Source of the DNA: Rhynochetos jubatus
Lineage: Eukaryota > Chordata > Aves > Eurypygiformes > Rhynochetidae
NCBI GenBank assembly: GCA_027574665.1
Contig: CM050648.1
Span: 37,396,200-37,460,199 of the forward strand
Reading direction: 5' to 3'
DNA length: 64,000 bases
The notes under the pieces are model-generated. The model searched no databases. It was not told where the DNA came from and worked only from the letters and a program-made list of their open reading frames with translations. Position 1 is the first letter of the stretch. Every line of letters starts with the position of its first letter. Of the stretch, positions 50,901 to 62,900 are shown piece by piece. The position numbers and the translations under genes were made by a program.

Positions 50901-53900
50901 TGGATGCCTGCCCTCCTCCTCGTGTTCTTCTCCATCTGCCTATCCTCGAGACGGGATATTTGGCCAAATCCCAGACCGATGGACTCACAGACAGCATCCT
51001 TTCATCATTTAGGCAGTAAATGATAAATAGTGTTTCCTACCCTGAGGAAGATGACTAGAGAGAGCACCAAACTCAATGACCAAGCCCAAAGGCCCCATCC
51101 AGTGCCCTTTCCAGTGCCAGGTTCTGTCCTGTACTCCAGGACTTGTACTATACTCCAGGTACACCTCCCTCGACCTGCTGGCCACGCTTCTCCTGATACA
51201 GCCCAGAAAGCCAATCTGGTTCAGCCTGGAGAAGAGAAGGCTCTGGGGAGATCTTACAGCACCTTCCAGTACCTGAAAGGGCCTACAAGGAAGCTGGGGG
51301 GGGCTTTTTACAAGGGCCTGTAGTGACAGGACAAGGGGTAATGGGTTTAAACTGAAAGCAGGGAGATTTAGATTGGATATGAGGAAGAAATTCTTCCTGG
51401 AGAGGGTGGTGAGGCACTGGCACAGGTTGCCCAGAGAAGCTGTGGGTGCCCCATCCCTGGAAGTGTTCAAGGCCAGGCTGGATGAGGCTTGGAGCAACCT
51501 GGTCTAGTGGAGGGTGTGCCTGCCCATGGCAGGGGGGTTGGAACTATATGGTCTTTAAGGTCCCTTCCAACCCAAACCATTCTGTGAGTCTATGACTTGC
51601 ACGTTAACAGAATAAAATTGATTACATTTCCAATGAAAAAGTTTGTTTTTAACCAAAGCCAGGGATAACAATCATCGGTATAGAGAAACACAGGTGGTTT
51701 CAGCGAAAGCGCTCGCAGAAATCTACTGCATCTCCCCTACAGCAAAGAATAAAACCTTGTAAGGTGATTTCCCATAGATGACTGAAGAGAATTTCAAGGT
51801 ACTGCAACGCCTACTAATGGCAAATTAGCGCACTGAATCCAGAGCTGGTTGGGGTTTTAAAAAGAGAAGGTAAGGTCTAGTATTAGTATTTCTAGTGACT
51901 GGAAACAAATCACATCTGAAACAGCACTTTTACTCACATGCTTATAAAGGCTGAGTAAAGAGACACGAGACAATGTGAGACTGAATCCTCTCTAGAAAAA
52001 TCTTGAGAAAACGAAAACTCATCTACTTCAGATGATTTAGGAAGTGATAATGTTCACAAGTATGATGTTGCAAGTCAGGTGAAATGAAGTAATGTGTGAA
52101 CAGCAGAAAAGTGAGTAATCTAGAATGAATCACTGTTTCGTACCCATACAATCATACTTCAAATCAAGCATGCTTGTAAAACAAAAGAATATAAATGAAG
52201 CAAATGGCTGGCTGCCCAACACCTTTATATTTCACTATGGACAGCTCGTCACTAGAGCCGTGATCGCTAATAAATTATTTTACTTGCTGCAGAACAATGG
52301 AAGAGCATTTCACATTCTACCACTGTAACGCATTTGCTGAACAAATATTAGCTTCTCCTTATGCAAAGCTGCAGAGACGTCAAAAAACGTTCCTCGACAA
52401 GGCTAACATCCCTGTCAGAGCCCAGTGAGCACAAAAAGGACGCTTTCTCATCAAAAAATGTGGTGTGTGGCAAGTGAGCAGCATCAGTAACACTCTGATT
52501 TACTGCAGTACACTGCCACAACCATCTGCATTTTAACTGGGAGCCATAATTTTCTAATACTTTAAAAGAATCACTATAGCTACACCCACTGCAACTTTTA
52601 AAACACTTATAATCAATTCAGAGACACATCGTCAGGTTAAATGACATGTTTGTACGCCCATAACGTGGTTAGGGGCAGGCGTAAACTCACCGATAAAAGC
52701 GCTATCCGATTCCAACAGCGAATTTTTCAAGAATCCATTAGATTCGTTCCTGAACTATGAAAGTGAAACAGAAGACGTGAAAATTAAGATGCTTCAATAT
52801 CTTCCTGGGGATAAATTATAATTAATGTAATCACCAAACTTCTGCAAAGCAAACAGCAGCTCCACCGTGTTCCGTGCTATTTCTTTACGGCTATAAAACC
52901 CTACATTTTTAAATGGTTCATGTGCTCTTTAAGCATTAGGGCTTTTTAGACTTTTCTCTAGTAATCCCATTTGCTGCAAGTGCCTTCCCGTGGCAAATGC
53001 GGTGGCGATTTGTGTAACACAGACACTTCCATCAAGAAATACGTCCTTGTCACCCTGCCTGCGTTTCACAGCCGTCAGCACTGCGACTCAGCGCTGCACC
53101 TACGGCTCCTACGATCGATCACATGAAGAAGGACTCCTCGTGTTCCGCTTATCCCACCACAAACAATCTTTGATATTAGAGCATTAAAATAACAAATTTC
53201 TTCATAGCAATAAGCACTGAGAATAATGCTTATAGTTCATTGCACACTTGGAACCATTTCTTGTAGGAATTCAACTCTGGAATAATTTATGTTGAAAATC
53301 ACTCTGAAACCAAAGGAGCTGAAACTACCAGAGGAAACAGAACAAGAGAAAACAAATTTTTTTTTTACTGTAAAGCATTGCTCTGAAGAATAATTTCAGG
53401 TAAAAAATTACAAGTATAAAATGCATTAAGGTGATAATTTTTTTTTTAATAAAAGGTGTTCATTTCTACATGTTACAGTATTATCCTTGAATCTAATGGC
53501 TTTGCTGTTGCACAGGCTTTCCATCTTTTGTGATTTCCCACTCCCATGGGACACAACTGAACTCTGTTATTCTCTGGTTTGGATTAGTGCAGAATTCCAA
53601 CTTCATAGCGCTTTATTTCGCTCTTTTCACCAAGTCAGAAAATGAACGTCCCATGCGACACAACGGCCCTAATTACTGGCTGCCATGTGAACCACTTAAG
53701 GCACCTGAATTCAGAGCAACTGCTTCTGGCTTGGCTTTTCCTATTAATTCTCACTCCCAGCAGCAATCCAACATCATAAGAATATAAAATAAGTACCAAT
53801 AAACATAAAGAAGGGAGTTAGAGAATCAAAGCATCTCTGTATACAACGATAAACAACTTGTAAGCCAAGTTTAAAGAAGCTGTTACTCGTTGACAAGAGA

Positions 53901-56900
53901 AGTAAATAAGCTTGCTGTCTTGTTACTTGAGTGTAATTCCTTTCTACAAATCTGTGCAAGACTCATTATTTCTCACACTTAAAAAAGGCAAAGTAAAATA
54001 ATTAAAAAAAAAAGAACTGTGTGATTCTTACCAGTCGCAGGGTTTGTGGGTTACCGCCAGGAGCAGAACCATCTTGATCAACGAGAACCACACAGACAAG
54101 GGGCAAAACGATAGTGTCGAGATAAAAACAGTTAGTACGAAAACATATTAAAAGTTTTATCAGCATATTATTACAAAAAAGTAAGACCACTATGCGTTAC
54201 TTCTTTAAAATTACACGCATTTTAATGAACGTGTTAAAAGGTTTGCATGCAATGTTTATTCCAGTTTCCTTACGGCAGTTTAAGTAGCATTGGAGAAATC
54301 AAACAGAATTCATCAGTATGTTATTTCCAAGAACACTGAGCATGTGCAAACCCTTCTGGAGGCTGGATTCAGCACTCCATCAAAGTGCAAACACACTTTT
54401 CACACCAGAACTGCATTGTTCACTGCTAATAAAAATCAATCGTTTCCCATCTTGTTCAAGCCCCGATTTGGTTTTTCGTGGCTGTTGAAAACCGGTTATT
54501 GTTAAGACAACACAATCGCACTGCATTAAATGCTAAAATTGCACCAAATCATGCTGAATTCTGAAGCAGCTCTCTATATTGCAACCCTCAGGACTACCTT
54601 TGTGCCGTTACAATATTGTAAACACTTGTTATAGGAAGGTCACATCCAAGCGTTGACTGAATAAGGTGAAAAATGACAACCTGTGGGAAGGCAGCGTGGC
54701 TGAAGCCATCGAAGCAACACAGTAGGGCACAAAAGTTTGCTGCATGAATGCTTGGTTTCTGTCTTTTACCCTCCTGTGTTTCGTTTGTTGACACCCAAAC
54801 ATCTTTATTATTTGAAATAATTAATCAATATCCAGTCACACAGCCAGAAAGATTTTTTCCTTTAATCAGATGTTCTGCACACTGCTGATTCCTGGTGCAA
54901 CTGGAACATGGAACTGAGAAAACACACCAGGTGAAGTTACTTCAGATGAAAAAGCATTTAAACAGGAACCTACTTTCCAAAATGTACCCAAGAACTCAAA
55001 GTTGATGGCCGCCTTACTATAATAAAGATTATCCTCCCTCCCCTAGCCTAAGTATTTTGGTTTTCTTGCCATAATCTCCGTATATTAAATTCTATACGTC
55101 ACACGTTTTCCTTATATTAAAACCATTTGTATATTAAAAAAAGAAGAGCGGAAGTTGATGGTATTCCACATCCCACTGGTCGCTAGTGCTAAACTGCAAC
55201 ACTTTAAACTTCATCTGAACTCCACAGCTAGGACACACAAAAAAATAATAAATTGAGAGAAATCTCTGATTTATCAATTTTTGTTTAAACTTGCTATGAA
55301 CCAATCGGAAAAACCAACCAATACCCTATCAAATTTCAAAAATTAGGAGGCCAAAAATGAATTATTTCTTCCATAAATAGGGATCACCTGAGCCCTGTAT
55401 TTCTTGACTCCACTTTGTGTTTTGCCATTATTTTTAGCTGTTTATCAAGAGCTAGCTGGAGGGGGTCAGGAGTCTCACTTACATGCAGCAAAGCTAAACA
55501 CTGCAACAGTTTCGTAGTTAAAATTCATGGATACTCCAAAAATTTTTGTTCTATATTCCAGACGTATTTGCCAGGAACAGGCATGTTTGTGCAGCTGAAC
55601 AGTCGCATTTATCTCAACACAACTCAAGACTAATGACATTGTCCCCTAGGTGGGACATGTCAACAACCAAACCGACGAGCCAGCACGATGCTGCGTCACA
55701 GTAAACGCTGTCAGATGAAATCGGGTCTCTTGTCAGGGCGTAACAATCCGAGAAGGTGACTGCAAAGCCCCAGGGGTGAATGTGTGCTCAACGTGCTGAG
55801 CACCCTCGTTTGCAGCTCTCAGAGAGGCTGAGAGGTCGAACCACGCAGTGATCCTTTCACAGAGGAAAGTACTTGTAAGGATAAAAACCTTCAACTCTGG
55901 AGAGGTGAAATTTAATCTAACGTGACCCCATGCACGCTGGAAATGCAAAGAAGCAAAACTAAAGTCACTCTTATTTGTGTCCATAGAAAATATTTAATCA
56001 GTTTTTATTTCTTCATTTAATTTCTGTCTAGGCAACTTATTTAGCACGTAGCTGGCCTTCTGTCTAGGCCCAAAAACGATAGCGCACGGGCCGGCACTCC
56101 TCCGGGGCTGACCACCAGCCCACTCCCACCACACTACCCCAGTCAAGCAGATTATAGTTCCACTGATAGTCCGCATATTTCTCATTTTAGATGAAGAAAA
56201 AAGCATATGAGAGGGAAAACAGCATATAAAGCATGCAAGGTAAGGGACACTTACACACAGCGTGGGAAAACAGGTAAGCCTTCGGCACTACCCCCTGTAA
56301 TGTGGTATTTCACCCACAGTACAGAAATACATATTGCTTTAATTCATCTTTCTTTCTGCCTTATATCAGAACATAAAACCACTCATCTGTTTTCAGCGAG
56401 AGGAAGATTATGAACTTGTCTCCGAGGAGAACGAACTGGAAATGGGGAGATACACGGCACCTAATTAATTCTCTTGCTCAGTACACAGTGACAGACTATA
56501 AAGTTAAATGAAGTTGTAAAGTGGTAGGAGAGAGAAAGGGGAGGAAAGGCTGCTCAAGGATCCTCTATAAGCACCAGCGGAAAATCCTTTTCAAAATCAG
56601 CTGCTTGTCTGCCAACTTATCTAAATTGTCCGAGGAAACACCTCTTTAAGGTAGTCACCACGTGAGCCTGCATTACCCATCTAGCGTTAGCGTGGGTCTA
56701 AAATGACTGCTTGTCATAACAGTGAATTATTTTTCACCATTTCAGTCAATCTCACAAAGAGGAAGACTGAACACAACCCTACACGTTCCATGTAGACACT
56801 AAATGATATTCAAGAGCTTGTCATTAACTCAGAAAGTGGTACAGACGTGCTTACTTGCAACTGCGCTATGTTATCCATAAGCAATGCGGCACACATTCCT

Positions 56901-59900
56901 TGAACGCCAGCACGTCTATCCAAGATGGATTAGGAATGACCTTTAACACTCACCAGGGTAGGAAACAAAACAGCCTGGCAGTAATCGTCACCCTCCACAT
57001 CTTGGTGTCCATTTTGTTAATCTCACTCACATATGGGTCTATTAACAGGGAACACAAATGAGCCTCAAAGCACGACCAGTGTGACAACCAGTCTTTTCAC
57101 CAGGGCCTGTAGTGACAGGACAAGGGGTAATGGGTTTAAACTGAAAGTAGGGAGATTTAGATTAGCTATCAGGAAGAAATTCTTCCCGGAGAGGGTGATG
57201 AGGCGCTGGAACAGGCTGCCCAGAGAAGCTGTGGATGCCCCATCCCTGGCAGTGTTCAAGGCCAGGCTGGATGAGGCTTGGAGCAGCCTGGTCTGGTGGA
57301 GGGTGTCCCTGCCCATGGCAGGGGGGTTGGAACTGGATGGTCTTTAAGGTCCCTTCCAACCCAAACCATTCTGTGATTCTAATGACACTTGTATTTTGCC
57401 CTCAAAACTGAGTTCATTTTATAGTTACAACTAACTTTTGGAAAGCTTGAAGCAACTCTCATGGTATTTTTAAATAACATCTAAAATAACTTGAGATACT
57501 GCTCTTTCATGAGCAGAACTTTACTGTTCATACATCTGAATGAACATTTTATTTGGGGTTAAGTGCAGCATACAGAAAAGGGGCATTACATTTACTTTTC
57601 ACTGCTTCTGCAATATGCAGCTGCAATATTTCACTACGTTAGGATGTTCATATATTACTATATTAGGATGATCTCTATCAAGCGATACAAGCAACATTTC
57701 ATTTTAGCACCTCAAACTAGTTACGGTGTCTTACACGTGGTTTCTAAAGCAAAGCCTGTTTATGGATACAGATTTCTGAAACTTTGAAACACTCAACCCA
57801 AGACTCTGGAAATAAAAGATATTTAATCCATTACAAGGAGACCAAGGTGAAGAGACACTGACTGCAGTTCAACCAATTCACAGTTTCACAGCCATCTGCT
57901 TCCTCAGTGAGAGCTGAGGGAATGACGCAAGGAACTTGCCCGCTAACATTCTTATCACAAATCAGCTGGAGTTTTACTGCCCTGTAGTTTTCCTTAAGAA
58001 ACAGTAACCAAACCACTTTTCCCTTGCATTTTTCTGAAGTATTAAGGACTCATTAAGTTACTTTCAGAGAACCATAGAGAAAGAGTCACAGTAATAAAAA
58101 AAAAAAAAAACAAACAAACACAGCAACCACCAAACACCACCCAATTTTTTTATACTTTGTTATGACAGAATTTCAGCATTCCAGTGTTATACTGCAGTTA
58201 TACCTCTTATTATGCAGTTATACTCTTATTCCAGTGTTATACTGCAGTGCTGACACTGAACTTGAAAGAAGTAAGACTAAAGCTGGTATTTTATTTGTTT
58301 TGTGTTTGATAAGAAACAAACAAAAACCATTGAAATTATCTTGAACCGTTTATGCCTTACCTTCTGTTTCTCTCCTCATTCTCATTCTGTCAAGTTTCTT
58401 CTGCTGCTCCCTCAACAGTGCCTGCTGTTGAATCTCTAGAGTCTGGTCATCTTTTGGAGGATCAGGGTACATGTGCCGCAAGCCCATACGTGTTTCAGCA
58501 TCTAGAGCAGAGATACGAAATTTAGATATTTCCCTAGACCAACATTTCTGAAAAACATTTCTAAAGATCTAGCTACTGAGGCAAAGTCACCAAAAACATT
58601 AAAAATACTGGTGACAATGGTCAAGAGGAAGAGCCACTTTAGCAACGATTTCACCATTTTATTATGTTAAAATATATATTTTCTGGTAAAGAAGAAACAG
58701 GTTACACAGAATCGTATTTTGTTAGCAAGTTAAAAAAATCAAATTCACTCAGCTTTCAATAACATCATATTAAATGCATAAGAAGTTATGCCAGGGCTGG
58801 AAGTCAGATAAGCGCTCTGACTGAAACCTCAGTGTTACAATGCTGTGAACTGTGTGGCCTTGTAGAAATGGTCACCCAGAGATATACACACACACACAGT
58901 GCTGTCCACAGAGTATTTTGTGTACGGGCAGCAGCTGTGAAGAGGCTGATTTTTATTTTTGCCTTTAAATCCTGGGTGGCGTGGAAGATGGGAGGCAAAG
59001 AATAGACGTTTCACTACCTTTCTTCATCGATAACAAGAAGATCTACCCATTGATAACAAGAAGATCTACCTGCCTTTGTATTTAAGCTCATTAAATTCCC
59101 AGATATTCTGTATGTTGACAGGATCTTGTGAGTCCTTTGATGCAGGTCGCCTTACTGGAGCCTGCAGACGAAGCCTGGCCATCTCAAATATGTCCTTTGG
59201 ATTCTTCTCTCTCCTCCCGCTGAAAAGTTTGTAAAGCAAGCAGAATATGACTGAGCACTGTAATATCAGAGTTGCGTGGAAATAGAATATTGATAAAGCT
59301 CACACCTTCTATCCTTAAATAAAGCTATCAACACAGGAAAATAAATTCAAAATAATGACACTGCTTATTGTATTACAAAAAGGGATGATCTACTTAAAAA
59401 AACATCCTCATACTTTATGAAGTGGAACTAAGACTGATGATCTGATGAGTCTTTTCTAGCTAACTGATGACCAACTAATACATTTTGGAAGTAAATTTTT
59501 GGTTTTCTTAATAAAAAGGGTATGATTTTCAATCAGAAAGGAAGTACTTCCACAGCTGTATGCTATTCATAAGCATATTTAGCAGAAGCAGTACTGCAGT
59601 TTACAGGCACAGATTATGCCCTAGGAAAAGAGATAATGAGACAAAATTCTGCCTTAGACATCTGCTTTGGACCACTCTCCAAGATAAGAGTATTGCAACT
59701 TCCAATCTTACCAATACAGCCATTCTTACTCTACACTGTAGTAATGTTCTTGGAAAAAAACCCATACTCATTAGGAAAAAAAGAATTTTGTATACATGTT
59801 CTACCCTTATATTTTCATTTCACTCACGTATATTAACCAACTAACACCAGCTACTAGTACACAGTAGCTTTGAGCTCCAGGGCAAAATTTAGCTTCTGAA

Positions 59901-62900
59901 ATAGAAAACTAAATTCTTACTGTGTAATCGGTACATCATCATCACTGGCCACATTTAGCAACTGTTCCTGCAGTCGCCTCTCTTCGCTACGAAGCTGTTT
60001 CCTCATCTCTGATAATTCATTTATCACATTCTTTCTTTCCTCTGGAATTTAACACAAATAATTTAAAAATAAAGAATGTCAGAGACACTTTTCTGCCTAC
60101 CTCATAAACGTACGATGGGAAAAATAAAAGAGAGATAATGAACTGTTAATTAAAACAAGAAATTAGGTCAGAGCTTGTATTTTGAAACAGCACGAGGACC
60201 CGAACAGCAGAAAGCATACAAACTTCAATGGAAATGTCTCACTGTATTTAAAAAAGGAAAAGCTATGAAATACCAGCAAGTGGACGCTGCCAGTAAACAG
60301 CCTTGTTTTGCAATTAGCAGAACTACACAGTCCTCAGAGTCCCAGCAGCAGATGACAGGAACTGAGGTGGTACCAGCCAGCACATGTCATTTCTTTTTCC
60401 TGACTCAAAAGTGGGATATCTGTCTGCTCAATGAAGACACTCTTAAGCCTTCAAGAGTTCTAACTTCAACACTCAGCTTTAGTATGTGCTTACGTTGACT
60501 TTTTAGACCTACTTAGGTTCTAAACTGGTTTTTGCGGTCAGGACGGCATTCCTCCACAAGTTAAAACGATTTCATAAATTCCTTATTTTCCAAATAACTT
60601 CATAATTTGATATTTTACTGATTTTTATTCTGAGTCCAGAACCTGGCAGGTAAACAAATTTTAGTTACCTAAATCCTGAAATGCAAGATTTCATTCCTAT
60701 GCCTTTATCTCTGTCATGACAGATGGTCTGAGTCAATGGATTTCCAAGAGCTGCATGAAGAACCGCCCTGCCTTCCATCTAGCAGAACAGCTGTAACTAC
60801 CCCGAATGTTCTCAGGTACTGACTGCTGGAGGTTAGCATTTTAGGACGTTATTTACTGTTACATTCCACATGTTGCTTCTTTCATACTTGCAGAAAAGAA
60901 TCAGAAGAAAAATTACTGCTTTCCACCCACAAATTGCCAAGATAACTTACATATAAAGAGCAAAGGACATCCTCCCAACATATGATTTTTAAAACCAGCA
61001 GTGAAAGTCAAGACCAGGTAATGGGGCAGATTAACAAAGAAAAGCAGAATTTAAGAGTTAGGGCTGCAACGCTCTACACACTGTTAATCCATTTCTCAAG
61101 CCAATCCAAAACTCTCCCTCTTTGCAACGTTCCGGTCACAGTGGTCCCCACTGTCCTGACTGAAAGACACAGCACTTCCGACGCAGCTCATTCCATTATG
61201 AGAACAAAATATTTCCCGGAGATGACACCTAAGAACCGTATTTTTATTTTGTGTTAATACTGCAGACATACCATACTAATACACTGAAAACACTAAGACA
61301 GAGAGAACACCCACTCAGAAAGGTAAGATTTATAAGACTATTCCTTTGCGGGCAAGAAAGAGAACTGTAACTAATAATTTTCTTGTAATAGAAAGCGAGC
61401 TTGCAAAAAAGACAATACTTACCAAGTGCACGCAACTGATTCCTTCTAGCGGGGACAGGTGGAGAAGGAACCCTTGGTTGGGGAGGATCCTAGCGATCAC
61501 AATGGACATGAAATGTTAGTATGTCAAAGGAAGAAAACATAGCAGACATAAGTACCTTTTATTTTCTTATTTTATGTACAATTTACATTAACAACCACTA
61601 CTACTGGAAGACAGAATAGTAACCTTAAAGGCTGGTAATGCCTAAATTGTTTTGGTTTTTTTTTAATCTGACCTTTAAATGCATAACCTCCATCACTATG
61701 ACAATACCTATAACACTGTTCAGAGATCTAGACAAAGCTATACCAAGTACCACAAAGACAGAAAGATAAACTGACCTTCCTCCAGAGCATTCTTAACATT
61801 TAGAGAAAGCAACAATTTTAAATAAGTTTTAAAGTCTTACTTAAGACATTTTCTGAAACTGCACTATAAAGTATTTTGCCAAATTATCGTTTTCATGGCA
61901 AATTCATTTCTTAATTTTTTAGCCCCATTCATATAGTAAAAACCCCAGTTCCAATAAAAAGTCAGAAGAGTAGCCCGAGATTCATATAGACAATGAATAA
62001 ATTTCTCCTGTGAAGAGTAGATTAAATAAAATTTTAAAAAATTGTCCTAGGGAAGATTAAATCAAGTGAAAGAAACGAATGGTCTCAGGACCATAACTGT
62101 AACTCATTTGTGATGCAAAGAAGAAAGGGAAGTTACAATTCTTTTCTACCTTCAAAACCATAAAAGATAAGAGTGATGCCTGTAGCTAGGTATCAACATT
62201 AAACTTCACGCCTGAGCTAAGTTCTTCTCTGAATGAACACAATGAGTCGATAGACGTAAACTAACTTATCCTAAACCAAGGATCGTTACACCAAAATCGT
62301 TAGGCTCTTGGTAAGGGTCTGGACAAAGTATGTGCACTCAAAAAAGGAGGTGCTCGTCTCTACAGAAAATGTGCATGCAGAAAAAAAAATTGAAATAACA
62401 CACCGCCAAAAAAATTTCATCAATACTTTGAATGAAATTGAACATTACGTTTCAGAGCTACAAGACTGGCTACTATAAAGGCTGTCTCCAGTTATCGGTG
62501 GTATTCCAGTAACAGCTGGCAAACATTAAACACCTGGTAGGATTTCATACTGTACTGTCTTAAGCCAATCAGTAAAAGTTGACTATAAAAATCATACCGG
62601 TGCACAGTAAGACATACGGCTCTCAGCAGAGGGAATCCTTTCTTCTTTTCTTATTGATTTGTTCTGAAGAGCAGGAACAATGGGAGAAGGCTGCCTTGAA
62701 AACTGCAAGGAGGAAAGCAAGACTGAAACAACAGATTCTGAATAAAGTATTATTTTGGAGAGGAAGAGTTTGGTTAATATTTTTTATTTGACAGAAAAAT
62801 GCTTGTGCTTACCTTAATTGAATTATGTTTGTATTTAATTTGCTTTCAACTCTTAATCACACAAAATTATTTCAAAAATTATTTCATGTGATTTTATTTT

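Larger units (their letters stand above)
47940..52690 (-). other. CSPP1: CSPP1 intron, 4.75 kb, with CR1 copies and AT-rich repeat block
   Basis: Holds the AT-rich block at 48330-48800 with a CR1 end inside it, CR1 pieces at 48938-49006 and 49862-50090, and the 5'-inverted CR1 at 51090-51592. The exon phases on both sides fit, so no missing coding exon is implied. Confidence 0.8.
54073..58360 (-). other. CSPP1: CSPP1 intron, 4.3 kb
   Basis: Contains one CR1 copy (57093-57382), a poly(A)/(CAAA)n stretch near 58097-58120 and a two-copy 50-bp repeat (58179-58248). I recognise nothing in 54073-57090. Confidence 0.75.

Noticed and set aside
62263-62330. Minus-strand stretch reading [14 protein letters not shown], possible CSPP1 exon
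   Set aside because: The frame does not fit the phase 0 to phase 0 junction of the flanking exons and the donor is poor. A 27-nt phase 0 reading (TLTKSLTIL) is possible but unsupported.
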